From NCBI GenBank assembly GCA_022453515.1, contig JAJNNY010000056.1, positions 183,968 through 247,967 on the forward strand: a DNA stretch of 64,000 nucleotides. The letters run 5' to 3'. The notes under the pieces were generated by a model. That model ran no database searches, was not told the DNA's origin, and saw nothing but the letters and a program-made list of their open reading frames with translations. Shown one piece after another: positions 37,462 to 49,127 of this stretch; positions within the stretch are counted from its first letter, which is position 1; each line of letters opens with the position of its first letter. Source of the DNA: Astrocystis sublimbata (taxonomy: Eukaryota; Ascomycota; Sordariomycetes; Xylariales; Xylariaceae). Made by a program: the position numbers and the translations under genes.

Positions 37462-39351
37462 CTATTTCGTATGCTTTAAGTCCCCGACAAACCCCAGCCT
37501 ATCCCGAGAAGGATCCATGATCCTTGCATATTCCAAGAGCAACCTCCAAACGTAGAGCCGCATGTCCTCTCTCCGCATGACCTTCTCGGCCCAATTCCTC
37601 CCCGTTTCGGCAATCCTTGCCGCCTCGCTATCGTGGCCATTAAGGAAATAGTCCAGCACAGCGTATATATCGTAGAAGGTATTGTCGAAGGGAGCGAAGT
37701 GGACCCAAGGTACCAATCGATCGTCGTGCCATTCCGTATATATAGTAGCTTTGAGAACGAGGCTCGTGCTGCGCATGAACGCCCGGAATCTCCCGCTGTA
37801 TGAGTTGCCGTCGACATCGGGCAGGTACTTGTACTCGTACTGCTCTTTCATGTGTATCTTTTCTTTGGCAGCCATATACGGATCCACGTACCAGCACGTG
37901 TTGTCTTCTCGGTGAGGGAAGCACTCGAGATTCGTGAACGCCACATCGCTGAATGACGACAGCCACTTGCCAAGGCCACGACCACTGTGCGCCACCTGCG
38001 TATCTGACAGGTTGAAGCTGGGCGCGACATCCTCCCCGGCGTTCAAGAGCGAAAGGGTAGTGCCGTTCATCATCTGGACAAAGCGGTGCCGGTGGAACCC
38101 CCACCAGGTATCGTCCTTGTTGCGCCCGCCGCTCGCGACGCCGCGCCAGATAAGCTCGTCTTTCTTCTGTGTCCAGTTTCCGCCGTGGGTCTCTCCCCCG
38201 CTGAAAAGATCATAGCTGTCGAGGATCATACCGGCGGGTATGAGGATCTCGTTGTTTCCGGGCAGCTTGGATCCGCTGAACATGGGGATAAGGGAATGGG
38301 TTGTTGACATGCTGATGCTTTCGATGAATGTCCCATGCATGCCCCGAATATGGGGCTGCAGACAAGGGTCTTTCGCTGCGGTGAAGTTCTTGATGAAGCC
38401 TTCTGTCGCATAGGACATAGGATGTGTTGGGATGGCTGGGGGGCGAGCGATCGTCTTCAGGCTGGGCGTATCGCGACCCGGGGTATCGGGAGGGCAAGTC
38501 ACCCGGTAGTGATCCCAATATTGGTTCGCCTCGCCCTTGATCCATTGGATCTTGTCCGGCAGCTTGTCATCGCTACGTTTCTTTTCATCATCATGTTGCT
38601 CGTCATTGTCGTGCTTCTCATCATCGTACTTGGTATACTCGGTAACGGCTTCGGAATTGGGAAAGATGTTGCGCTGACGTTGTTCTTCGGCGACGTGCTT
38701 CGCCATTTCCTCCCAGGGGACCAACACTCTTGTCTCATCCATCACATTGAGTATCATGTCGAGATCAGGCAGGTGCGGCATCATCTCCTGCACCAACTCG
38801 GTCCATCGCTGCACCCACGGCTGGCGAAGCTCGAGGTGATCCGACACGAACCACGCCTTGCCATCACGAACACGTATGTAATGCGACTCTTCTCGAATCA
38901 ATCGCCTAAGGTATTTCGGATCGAACGCCCAGAACGGTCGGATGTCATCGTAGATGCGATCGAAGAAGTCTTCGACCACAATTGCATCGCTGTCTTGCGC
39001 AGCCTGAAACCACGTGTCGAACCCGGGCGGAGGGTGTCGGCCCCGACGTTCGCGATACCGGCTGGCCGCGTGTTCTAGTGTGGTTGACCGCTTGGCAAGC
39101 TGCCGCTCGAATTGTACTTGGGCATCTTTGATTAATCCATCGATTGGGTGTTCCCTAGTCGAGTACGGGAAATCCTCTGTATGTGTAGAAGGAAAGGGGA
39201 TTGCGATGTCGGGTTTGTGATTGTACTGATTTGAAAGGACCGAGTAAAGCAACAAGGTGGCAAAAGCCGCGGCAAAAAGATACTTGAGCTTATGATACAA
39301 CGAAGAATGTAGGTACGCGCCATGCATAGCAAAGCGCTGTCTGGCATTCAT
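37462..39351 (-). CDS. GT90 (Cap10/POGLUT-like) glycosyltransferase, type II membrane protein
   Basis: An intronless 629-residue protein. A short basic N-terminus precedes a signal-anchor TM at about residues 23-40, giving a type II Golgi topology. PPPGFDTW at about 107-114 and the core WRGVASGGRNKDDTWWGFHR at about 403-421 are hallmarks of the Cap10/KTEL family, which transfers glucose or xylose (POGLUT1 on Notch EGF repeats; Cap10 and Cxt1 in Cryptococcus). Distinctive acidic low-complexity insert at about 241-262 (many D, E, H, K). The donor sugar is unknown; xylose or glucose onto surface glycans is inferred. Confidence 0.93.
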   Translation of the reverse strand: MNARQRFAMHGAYLHSSLYHKLKYLFAAAFATLLLYSVLSNQYNHKPDIAIPFPSTHTEDFPYSTREHPIDGLIKDAQVQFERQLAKRSTTLEHAASRYRERRGRHPPPGFDTWFQAAQDSDAIVVEDFFDRIYDDIRPFWAFDPKYLRRLIREESHYIRVRDGKAWFVSDHLELRQPWVQRWTELVQEMMPHLPDLDMILNVMDETRVLVPWEEMAKHVAEEQRQRNIFPNSEAVTEYTKYDDEKHDNDEQHDDEKKRSDDKLPDKIQWIKGEANQYWDHYRVTCPPDTPGRDTPSLKTIARPPAIPTHPMSYATEGFIKNFTAAKDPCLQPHIRGMHGTFIESISMSTTHSLIPMFSGSKLPGNNEILIPAGMILDSYDLFSGGETHGGNWTQKKDELIWRGVASGGRNKDDTWWGFHRHRFVQMMNGTTLSLLNAGEDVAPSFNLSDTQVAHSGRGLGKWLSSFSDVAFTNLECFPHREDNTCWYVDPYMAAKEKIHMKEQYEYKYLPDVDGNSYSGRFRAFMRSTSLVLKATIYTEWHDDRLVPWVHFAPFDNTFYDIYAVLDYFLNGHDSEAARIAETGRNWAEKVMRREDMRLYVWRLLLEYARIMDPSRDRLGFVGDLKHTK

Positions 39352-40292
39352 TGTAACCTAGCTCTGCTGATCCTTTGGAGCAATGGGTGGGCGCTGGCAA
39401 GATACTCAAACTCGCCACGGACCGGGTTGCAAGAAATTCATAGGGCTCTACAGCTTATTGGAAAGAAAGAAAAGTAGGTTGGAGAAGGAGACATCGCCTC
39501 ACTAGGTCGGGAAGGTCTCAGGGGGGCCATCGCCGTGTACGAGCGCGGGTGAAATAAGCATGCATGAAAGGGCCAAGAAGGTCCTCAGGAGCCTGCCTCC
39601 TCACTTACCTTGTTGGCTGATGGGCAATCAGGCCAGGTGGACTAATTAGATCTCCAAGTCCTACTCAGCCCGTGGTTGCAATATCAATATCACTGTCATC
39701 AGCCAAGTATGCACATAACGCCACAGTCGGCATTCGGCAATCATTGGCACTGTTGGTTACACGAGACGGGTGACCTCCACATGATCCCCAAACATACTTT
39801 TATGCACAGGAAAGAACCTTAATCAAGCTCTCTGGTTCGAATCAGCTCTACTACTAGAATAGCTTTAGAAATGTAAACGAGATTTTGCAGGTGTCGCGAT
39901 ATTAGGCAGAAGCCAATGTTACGGAGAAGTGGATCCATACCACGTCCCTTAGGCGATACCTGACGATCAGGCGACTGGTAGTCCACTTGCTCACACTTAT
40001 AAATAACTTCTTGTTATTCCTTTTGTACATTTAGAAACTTACTTTGGAGATCATCTAAATCCAGGTCTACGAGCTCCCTTCTAGTGACTGCACTGGCTGT
40101 TCTTCCTATGAGCGATCGCGCACTCCTTCACGTGACAACAACGCTTGAATATTCCCCAGACAATTTAGAAAATCACAACGCCAGTGTCACTAGGTATAAA
40201 TGTCTCTCGAAAGGTACATAGTTCAGGCCAATTCTCATGTGCCAAGGGTCTATCATATCATTTTGAGATCCACTGGAATAAAAGATTAGTGT
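39352..40292. other. Intergenic, no gene recognised
   Basis: 941 bp of mixed composition with no open frame of substance apart from a 69-codon frame at 40184 that is antisense to the antiporter's end. A GGTTCGAATC near 39833 was checked for a tRNA and rejected. Confidence 0.45.
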
Positions 40293-42276
40293 CTAGTGAC
40301 ATAGTACTAGCTCGGAAGTTCGAGCATTTTGGTGCGAAATACCTATGTCATTTCTCTTCGCCTTCTCATCTGATCCCCTCAAGGCAGCAGTAGCTTGACT
40401 CTCATCGCTGCGCGTGCGAGCCAGCGGGAGCATGTTGAAATTGGCCAATGGGCGGAAGAAACGGTTATAGGCAACGAACGTATCGTGGTCTCCCTTGAAA
40501 GCATTAGGAGGCGTCGGGACGTATATGCTCCTTCTTTGAAGCTCAACCGCATCGTCCGTTATTGGCTTGACCCCGTAGAGTTTGTATAGTACGCTTAGTA
40601 GCGGGATAGAAAGGCCGTGGATGATGATAGAGGTCAATACGAGGAAATAAACAACTGCCGCATCGATGTCAGTAAGACTCAAGCAATGTGCTTTCTTGAT
40701 GTTCAAACTTACCAGCTATAAGAGCCTCTATCAAAGCCTTTTCACGAGGGTTGTCGGGGTTGAATAGCAGGCGAGTGTGCTCAAGATAATACACTGCCCC
40801 GACACCTATAGGCCCGAAGTATCCCATGAAGACAGCCTCTTTCCAGTTCTTGACTGCTGATGGCATAGCCTTGTATGTTATGAGTAAAGCAGGAATACGC
40901 CGGAAAAGTAGGACGAGGATGCCGAGGCCGATCAGACGTGGTAAAGTGATTCCTGTCGTGTCGGGCTGATGAAATTGAGTCCATGGTACGGCGGTACCGA
41001 CATACATGAAGCCGCCGAAATTCAATAGTACGTCGATGCACGAGTTGACTTCGTCGTGTCGTCTCTCAGTCTCAGCCAAGAATTGCCCATCCCAGTTCAA
41101 GGCACATCCGGCTACAAAACAGGCAAGAAGATCGCTTGTTCCAATTGCCCCACAAGTACCAACGATGAACAGCTATCGAGGAAAGTCAGCTGTTTCTGCA
41201 AGGGTACCAATACCAAGTGAAGGATTTATGGACTCACTCCCAACGCGGTAGGGAAGAGAAGATAACTCTCCGTGTCAATCCACTTGTGCGACAACGAGAA
41301 CCTGACAGCCATCCTAGCGAAGAAACCCGTTACAACGCCGTAGATACTAGCTAACAGGACGATGTATACGAGAGTTTCGATTGACCAATTTGCGATCGCG
41401 ATACCGATGTCGGCGGGATGTGCACCGACACCTCTACTGTTGTCTCTTTCGACTACACTGTCGACTATCGTCTCCGGACGACCGATAGATAGGCGCATCA
41501 GATTGACTGATAGCATCAAAAACGGGGATGCAAAGCCGTCATTTGCTCCCGCTTCGGCGGAGATGATCTCGCGCAATGGCCTCGGAACGTACTTATCGGC
41601 AAAAGGACCTTTAGCAACAGCTTGCGATAAGATCGGATCCGTGGATGTGACACACGCGCCGATGACAAGCGTGGCCAGCAGTGATATGTTCGGTATCGTC
41701 GCGAAGATGCACATCGAGGTAGCAAGCCACATGATAGTCATTATCGGTATCAGACAAACGGCAATCTCCTTCCAGTGCCATCGCGGATACTTCGCAGGCA
41801 GTTGATATCCTGCAATCACTCTATTCAATGTTGGTCAGTCATGACTGCCCCGGGAACCGAGATGCTACTAGAAAGAGCGCATCATAAGATTTTTATGAGT
41901 AAATGTTGAGCCTACAATTGGATCCCAATCATCACTCTCATCACGCCGAGTGTGATTGTAGGTTCTTGGCCCTGCGCTGCAGAGCCCCATTTCTCAGGGT
42001 CGAGAAATTTCGCTGACACCGGGCCTAAAATCACGCCAATTGTGAAAGCCGGCACTGCAAATTTGTTAAGTCTTGATAGAGCTTCTGTATATGGTAATTG
42101 GCGACTTACAGGCCTCGCCAAGATACCAGACGCTCTTAAACCAAACAGCAAACAAGCCATACGCTACTGCAAAGGAGCCTTGGCGATGAGTCAGCAAATA
42201 TCCCTTGTAAGTATCCCATGAACGTACCAAGAATAGCCACAACAGTATTGAGCTCACTCACGTCGAGTGTAGGCAT
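40293..42276 (-). CDS. Plasma-membrane Na+/H+ antiporter (Nha1/Sod2-type, CPA1)
   Basis: Six exons (42276-42228, 42178-42110, 42054-41916, 41820-41238, 41172-40713, 40654-40293) total 1662 nt, 553 residues. Spliced joints restore AILGSFAVAYGLF, GEALPAFTIGVILGP and IGIQLVIAGYQLP, standard for fungal sodium/proton exchangers. The ion-binding signature TSTDPIL and the AEAGANDGFASPFL motif (canonical ESGxNDG; here A replaces the first S) are present, as are GTCGAIGTSDLLACFVAGCAL and YFGPIGVGAVYYLEH. About 12 TM segments exporting Na+, K+ or Li+ in exchange for protons, with a role in salt and pH tolerance. The cytoplasmic tail is short (about 100 residues), much shorter than the long tail of yeast Nha1 and closer to Sod2. 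Confidence 0.93.
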
Positions 42277-44558
42277 TTTGGGCAATAATAATTGTATGGT
42301 AAGTTGACCTTTGATGAAGTTGCAGCACGAGTCTGTTGGCGTCGGCTTTTTACATCAAGAGAGTTGAGATTCTAGAAAGGGGCTGCATGCCAGAAATCTG
42401 ATTACATGCAAAACTCCAAGCCACTTCTCTATATGATGTTACGTATAGTGGTGTAGATCATTGTATATTGAGGGATAGGTTGACTCAGTGATACCACTTG
42501 TCCCAGCAGCAAAGGTTCGTGATGCATTCCAAAGAGCCAAGAGATTTACAGACATGTTTCAGCCCGAGGACGTCTCAGGCCACCTCTCGCTGCCGCTATG
42601 TTCTTCATTAGATGTGTAGCCATCGCACATTGTCTCGCTCATGGGCGTGGGGGGGACTCCCTTTTTCCAAACATGGTAATCGATCTTTTTCGGACCAGAC
42701 ATCAACAGGCTGGTCAAGTTTAAGATTACACAATCCACGTACAGCAGTGACACGGATGATATCAGAAACATTTTCAAGATGGGAGGGACCATAAGCGCGA
42801 GGGACCGAGGAATGCGACGCGTAACAATTGACAATACTGCGCCAATGATAAGTCATAGAGCCGCCATACGCATGACTTTTTCCGTGATCCCGCATAACTT
42901 CAATTGGTATACCTAATAAACGGGGTTTCCAATAGAAGCATTGAGAAGACAGGAGCATCCATGTCCTACAAACTCAACATACTTCAGCACAACATAACTC
43001 GTCGCACTTAAAAAGTCGATAGAAGGACGCGGCGCAACCAATGTATACCACATGCGTAACATGGGATTGCTTCGTCAAACGAGGTGGGCAACCAACTGGA
43101 GACCGCGCTTTGACTTTTCGATTCTTGAAGTGCATTCGCCCTGATGGTTGTATCACAAATCGATATGGAGATGGGTAGTAGTATTGGTACGATTGATCAC
43201 TTGCAGGTCACATTAGAAAACTTGACCTACCCAAGGGTAGAGAACTTATCAGGCCCCACGCGCTATTATTCGAATAAAACTTAGCTGTCGATGCCTCGAA
43301 TTTAAATCCTGCATTTTCTGTCATCAAGAGTTTGGAGTGCACCACTGACCGGGCGTGACCCTTAGCGTCCTTTGACCCCGGCCAAATATCTCGATGTTAA
43401 CCTTGCGTCCAATCTTCAACTCAGACCATTTCCAAGAGTTGCATGTGATTATCATTATCGCAATATGCAAAACACAACGATCTAGACTCCCGCAGTATAG
43501 ATCGTGTACCACTTGGGTGTCACTTCATCCGTAACACACTCTATCGACGTATCAAATGGAGAGCCCGTAGTGGCCGGGCACATCCCCAGTCCCCAGTCAC
43601 CATTGGAGGCACACCATGGATGCTCAGAAAGTTTAAGCGAGCGGCAGATGCGGAATGCGGGGATACTGAATACGGAGATACCGCAATCGGAGATACCATA
43701 ATGAAGTGATGTCGGTCTCCCCGACTGAGAACTACGGTCACGATCGAGCTCCACAAACAATTTGACGTAGCACTTGGAAGGACAACAACTTTGGCATCCG
43801 GAGCGGAGAAGTGCAGAAAGCGGGATTTGCGAATTCCCAGTCCGCAGATTGAGATGAAGGGATGAAAGAAGGTGGCCAAGCCCATGCCAGCCGAAGTGGA
43901 CCATATACTACCAAGTAATTACCTCCAAATAACCACTACCGTGCAGTAGGTGAGCCACCGTAGGTAATACATGGGCACATGCTACAGATGCCGACGATGA
44001 TGTTTTTAATAACTTTGTGAAAAAGGTTGAGACTCATCAGGAAGCTCATTGGTATGATTAATAGTGAGAAGCAGCAACTGGGGCCGAGGTTATGAATGGT
44101 GAAGAGGACATGCGGCCTCGCAAGCAAGGGACTTTTCTTTTTACACTTTGATGCATTGGTCAATGAACTGATCAAGCTATCAACGACGTTGAAACTAATC
44201 CTAGGTAGTCGGAAGTGCTGCAATGGGGAAGACCATGTAATGCTAGGTATGCCATACGAACAATACGGAGGTCATATGGGTGTAAGACCGGACCTTCAAG
44301 TCACTGTAGGTAAGACAAGGGTTTCGACAGGGTCCTTGACAAACGTCGCGAGGCTACGTTGACAGGGGCAGTTTTGGTGATTTTATGCCTGGTATCTTCG
44401 AATTGTGCAAGAAGAGTACTTCTTTAAGAGCCCATAGCATCCGTGCACGATACCTGGTGGGTCCCGTTTTGACCCATCCCAAACCTCCGTAGATGTCCGC
44501 TATATGGTACCGAGTGTATGTGGGCCTAGATGCCTTGGAGCGGACATCTATTCTTCTA
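42277..44558. other. Intergenic, no gene recognised; small tandem repeat
   Basis: 2.3 kb with many short frames (60-140 codons on both strands) but no recognisable protein, splice series or domain. Includes the short tandem repeat near 43655-43700. Confidence 0.4.
43655..43702. repeat. Short tandem repeat, about 16 bp period
   Basis: Three diverged units share a GGAGATACC core (GGGGATACT, GGAGATACC, GGAGATACC), each preceded by AAT-rich spacers. Confidence 0.5.
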
Positions 44559-44612
44559 ACGTTATCCATAAGCCATTGTCGCACCCAAGCCATTGTCGCA
44601 CTTTCAACCACT
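44559..44612 (+). repeat. Left terminal inverted repeat of transposon A
   Basis: Starts ACGTTATCCATAAGCCATTG and contains an internal near-perfect tandem duplication of AAGCCATTGTCGCAC. Matches the right end in reverse complement with few mismatches. Confidence 0.92.
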
Positions 44613-44719
44613 TCAAACTTTCTGCATTAACTTATAAATATCTTACTAATCATAACATGACATATAAATCTAGTAAAGCCAATCTATAGCTAGCGATCCA
44701 AACTAAGCATCGCGACCCT

Positions 44720-46311
44720 TATCTTTTTTTTCAGAAGCTTGCTAAGATCTTCTATGTTTGTAACCATACCCTTAAGCGACGCTTCGAAGGCCACCAACCA
44801 AGGTATATTACAAACCAAAGATCGCGAAAACTCGATATGTCTAAAAAGGACACGATTGCTAGACGCGTAATCGAGCTAGATTCGCGAGCGTTTCTACCCC
44901 GGCTTTAATACGTTAAAGAAATAGCTAATATCCTCCGATGCGTCCGATACACGGCACCCGTGGGCAAGAACTAGGCCTCGAATTTTATATAACAACAACC
45001 TAACTTCCGGATATATTTAAATCGTTAAATTAATTATTAGCGAACTTTTAATAAAGATCCTGCAAATTATTACGTATAATTTACGCTTATTATTAATATA
45101 ATTATAAAATATAGTATTATAATCGAAAATATTTATAATTTTAATAAGTTAAAATTTTTAATAAATATAATTATAACTAGAATAGTTATAATAAGCTTAG
45201 AAAAATATAAAAAATTTAGGTAGGCTTAATAAAGAAATAAAAAATAAGTTATAATAGTTTAAGCTATTAATTCTTAAAGCTAGGCAATACTATTATATAT
45301 TATTTTCGTAGGCGTATATTACCTTGCGTTTTAATATCGTAATACTATTTTACTATTTAACTAGGTTATTAATCTTTTAAGTAATAGTTAAACTATAAAC
45401 GAAATAAGTATAAAATAACTATAATATTTTGATTTATATATTTAAAACTATATAAAAAGTATAAAATACCTTTTGATTTTTAATAATTATAAAAGCTATT
45501 ATTTAATAGAATTTAAAAAATTTTATAAAAAAAATAATATTATTACTTTTTATATACTTATTTATTTGTTATATAAACTTTAGTTTTTCGATCTAATACT
45601 TTTTAATATAATAAAACGCTTTTATTTATTATATATTAAGGACCTAATATAGTAGTATTAAACCTATATTATAAAGGAGGATTTTTAGCCGGGTTTTTTA
45701 AAATATTTATAGGTATTTTTATAAAAAAAAACATTTAATTAGGATTTAAAGCTATTAAACTTATCCCTTTAGATACAAAAAAGGTAATTTTTTTGTTAGA
45801 TATAAAAAAAACCAAAAAAACTCCTTTTATTAAACCCGAACTATACCCCTTAGCTTGGATTTCTAAAACACTTATTACCTCCCTTAAAGCTTTAGAATAG
45901 TTAACTCTTATTAAAAACAGTATTTAAAAGTATTAAAAAAGCTTACTAATACCGATTTTAGAGTTAATTAATTTAATTATAAAAGCTATATATACTATAA
46001 TATATAAAAACGCCCTTTTATATTAAAAAAACAAAAAACTTCGCAAAACTAACTATATATTTAGTAAATATTACAGGATAAAAAACAAGCAACTAATATA
46101 TAAAGGACCTCTTACTATAAAAAATTCTTAAGTTTTATAAAAATTAAAAAGCGATAAGGATATTAAATCAGTAGTCCAAAGTAAAAATAGTTATCCTATA
46201 AAAAGGGCTCGTGGCGGTCCGCAACATTGTGGCATATGCGGCAACACCGGGCATAATGCGCGAACATGTCAAGTAGATATAGAAACCTCTGAAGAAAACG
46301 ATTCCGATTAA
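44720..46311 (+). pseudogene. Decayed pogo-type transposase of element A
   Basis: No long frame survives. Recognisable remnants: an HTH region at about 44755-44990 and, at 46228-46269, a C-x2-C-x4-H-x4-C zinc knuckle followed by an acidic tail ending at TAA 46309-46311. The middle, where the DDE triad should lie, is saturated with TA-rich stops. Confidence 0.85.
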
Positions 46312-46364
46312 TTTGAACTGTTTTAATTACGTTATTGTTGTTTTTTTAATAATTGCGTAAGAAG

Positions 46365-46418
46365 AGGGTTGAAAAGTGCGATAATAGCTTGGGTGCGACA
46401 ATGGCTTGTGTGTAACGT
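46365..46418 (-). repeat. Right terminal inverted repeat of transposon A
   Basis: Reverse complement starts ACGTTACACACAAGCCATTG and pairs with the left end over about 52 bp, including the internal duplicated block, one copy of which now carries C-to-T type changes. Confidence 0.92.
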
Positions 46419-46943
46419 TACGTAGTCAGAGAGGCGTAACTGTCCAAATATAGATTCTTCGTGTAACGGACTAGGGTAGTGAATGCACACGGAAGACTAC
46501 CTGGGGTGTTTACCTAATGCAAACAACCCGTTAATGCGACACATATAAGTGGTAATTAAACGTATTCTGACACAACGACTTGGTACGAATTGATACTCCA
46601 ATTTCCTACATTCAGGAGGTACTTAAATGCGAGATGTGAAGAGGCATCATATCATAAGAGGAGAAGATCGGACTTGCGGGGTCCAGTTCGGCAAATGATT
46701 GCATCGGAGCCGCATGTCGTGGGGCGCGGCAGACATCATCCCCGCATCGCGTCGACGCAAGCTTACAATACGCCGTATTACTCCAAATTCGAGGTTTGCG
46801 GAGCCATATATGAGTGTAATACTGCTATGCCAACATAGTGATCAAATCATCATTGCCTATATTATCGCACTGTTAGCGTAAATTGAGTGCTGCCTGGAAG
46901 GTCGAAGCTTCGCGTCGTCGCATAAGCACTTGCAACGCTTTTC
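46419..46943. other. Intergenic between transposon A and SDR gene
   Basis: 525 bp; a frame of 82 codons at 46590 shows no domain. Probably the SDR promoter region. Confidence 0.45.
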
Positions 46944-48034
46944 ATGACAGTCAATATGACCCCGCAGCCAAGACTCCAAGGGAAGGTCGCCATCGTTACA
47001 GGCGGAGCATCGGGGTTTGGTAAAGGCATCGCGTCGAAGTTCATCGAGGAAGGGTGCAGTGTCCTGATTGCAGACCTCTCGGACGAAGCTGGTCAAAGCG
47101 TTGCGAAGGAGCTGGGATGCGCATTCACGCTCGGCGATGTAACGAGGCGCGAGGACTGGGAGCGACTGCTGAACGAGGCCGTCGACAAGTTCGGACGGCT
47201 CGACATTGTTGTCAACAATGCCGGTGCTACTTACGCAAATAAAGCGACTGAAGACGTCACTGAGGCGGAATTCGACAAGGTCATGAACGTCAATGTCAAG
47301 TCGGTCTACTTGTCTACGAACGTGATTGTGCCGTACTTCGTGGAAAGCAAGACTCCAGGGAGCTTCATACAGGTCGCATCGACGGCCGGAGGTAGGTGAA
47401 TTTGGTTAAACCCTTGCCAATCCAGTAGACATATCAGCATGGAGATATCTCAGGAACAAGGGTCTGGGTCCCTCATATCAGAAAGAGAACTGATCACTTC
47501 AACGTTCAGTACGGCCTCGCCCCCGCCTTACATGGTACAACGCGTCCAAAGCAGCGGTGATAAACGCTACGAAAGTAAGTTCACTCTGCTCATCCAGAGA
47601 TGCTGCTGCTAATCAATCATGGCCTTCTTCAGACCATGGCAGTTGAGTACGGACCGCAACAGGTTCGGTTCAACTCAGTCTCTCCGGTAATCGGAAGCAC
47701 AGGCAGTAAGGCACTTCTTAAATAATATTATTTCAGCAGGTTTCAGTCCTCAATGTTCTTTTGAACCCCGAGTGCTGTCTAGGACTTTCTGAAAGACTGT
47801 TTGACTTGATTAGGTCAAAAAGGTAGCAACTAATGTCTGAGCTATGCAGTGACGCACCTCTTTATCGGCAAAGAGAACACGCCGGAAAACCGCAAAGCAT
47901 TCGAGTCCACAGTGCCTCTAGGCAGGGGATCTACTCCGGCCGACGTTGCCAATGCATGCTGTTATCTTGCTAGCGATGAGGCTTCCTTCATTACAGGTGT
48001 CAATCTTGAGGTAGATGGTGGCCGATGTGTGTAA
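46944..48034 (+). CDS. Short-chain dehydrogenase/reductase (SDR, classical)
   Basis: Four exons (46944-47391, 47510-47574, 47633-47705, 47850-48034) total 771 nt, 256 residues. The Rossmann motif [12 protein letters not shown] (T19-A30), NNAGA near residue 91, catalytic S146 in QVASTAG, and Y159/K163 in WYNASKAA show an active classical SDR using NAD(P)(H). The C-terminus [12 protein letters not shown] is standard. Splicing is needed to bring S, Y and K into one chain; the first exon alone would end as a 151-residue truncated frame. The substrate is unknown; 3-oxoacyl-type or polyol substrates are possible. It lies 0.5 kb from transposon A and next to the beta-trefoil array. Confidence 0.93.
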
Positions 48035-48551
48035 ACCGGGAAGATGTCTAGCCTAAGTAGCTATCAAGTGTGACAGATATCAGAAGATCACAATATCACG
48101 AGTCCAATATTATCAATTCAATTATGTAAGAACACCACCGATAAAGTTGATTACTTGATTTTGCTAGTAGGCATATAATTCAAGCTGCCTACCACAATTC
48201 AATGCCAGTGGCTCGCAATACGTCTAAAACTCCTCTGAAACTAACCAAATCCTTTGGTGCTTAGAAAACGGTTCAATGATCTGGGGTACTTAGATAGGTG
48301 GTGAGAGCTCTAATCAAGATCAATCCCACTTCCATAGCAGGCTAACATATGGCTGTCCAATTCCAGACACCTGCTGTTTGATATTGAAGAGTTTTTTTGT
48401 TTGCTTTGAGATTCCGTAGGTCTCTACTTAAAGTACCTACCTAACACAACGATGTCACCTGTTTGAAAGTTCCCACCTTTCCTTTATAAATGCAGGTCCG
48501 GCCCTGCCTTTTCATCTAAAAAGTCAACACAGATGGAAGGAGCAAAAACGG
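48035..48551. other. Intergenic with TATA-like site
   Basis: Contains TTTATAAATG at about 48483-48492, in the same relative place as the leader of the paralogue array. No gene. Confidence 0.4.
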
Positions 48552-48625
48552 AAGGCACATTGTAGCCTGGACTTCTATGTGCCTAGGGAATTACTTGAGC
48601 CTACAGGCACACCCAAGCCCACATA
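48552..48625 (+). repeat. Duplicated upstream block, copy 1
   Basis: This block, with TGTAGCCTGGA and CCTACAGGCACACCC among its conserved words, recurs at 49995-50055 upstream of the intact paralogue at 50385. Most differences are single bases plus a small deletion. Confidence 0.75.
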
Positions 48626-48666
48626 GCTACAGTTTATATATCGAAGACCATCCCCAACTCTTTCAC

Positions 48667-48768
48667 AAGCTGACTACGATGCGAATCGAGAATAATAACT
48701 CAAAGCCCAAGTTGGTCTTTGAAAGGGACTTCAAGGAAGTGACGGGTTGGGAGTTTTACGAGATCTAG
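48667..48768 (+). pseudogene. Truncated beta-trefoil-like paralogue (C-terminal remnant)
   Basis: Only the last 30 or so residues of the family survive: MRIENNNSKPKLVFERDF then EVTGWEFYEI, which align with the ends of the neighbours at 49205, 50385 and 52448 (pattern PKLV-F-EA-W-FYEV). The sequence before it within the same open frame (from 48577) matches duplicated promoter DNA, not protein. An internal deletion therefore seems to have fused the promoter directly to the tail. Not expected to make a functional protein. Confidence 0.65.
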
Positions 48769-49127
48769 GCATGTATAATAAATGATAGTTCTTGTATGAT
48801 CAATCAATAAGAGCTTAAGCACGGAACAATTGCACATTCAAAATTTAGATCGTTTGTTTGTTTCGTAGAGTTACAAACAACAAACCAGAGAGCACCCTAG
48901 ATGGGGGGAGGGCCACTGAACTCTAGCATCCGCACTCTACTGGAAAAGCACCTACCTAGTGTAACTTCCTAATACATGGAAGCCACCAACTGGTCATTGC
49001 CAATTACCTTTGCCTTTTACAACCAAGGTCTAGCCCTGCCTTGAGAGGTCCCCATCTGGAATTTCAACACTACCACTTCTCAAGACACCTACCTACCTGC
49101 AACAACCCCGCGAAGCACGCTGCCACG

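Larger units (their letters stand above)
44559..46418 (+). mobile_element. Fot1/pogo-type DNA transposon, RIP-degraded, 1860 bp
   Basis: Bounded by imperfect terminal inverted repeats of about 52 bp and flanked by TA on both sides (44557-44558 and 46419-46420), the Tc1/mariner-pogo target duplication. The inside is extremely AT-rich and full of stops, as expected of RIP. At the 5' end, frames around 44755-44990 still read a pogo-type HTH/CENP-B-like region (TLKRRFEG, then RRVIELDSRAF). At the 3' end lies a CCHC zinc knuckle seen in fungal DDE-1 transposases. It is non-autonomous now. A second copy in inverse orientation begins at 63099. The size and TIR style are those of Pleosporalean elements such as Molly and Pixie, a comparison from memory. 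Confidence 0.92.

Noticed and set aside
39825..39855. GGTTCGAATC resembling a tRNA T-loop
   Set aside because: Flanking bases do not form a T-stem and no D-arm, anticodon arm or acceptor stem can be drawn.
44700..46320. Possible AT-rich centromeric or origin DNA
   Set aside because: The AT-rich stretch is fully bounded by TA-flanked inverted repeats and carries transposase remnants, so a RIP-mutated transposon explains it.
48577..48768. Intact 63-residue gene
   Set aside because: Its first half is a duplicated promoter block and only its last 30 or so codons match the paralogue family.
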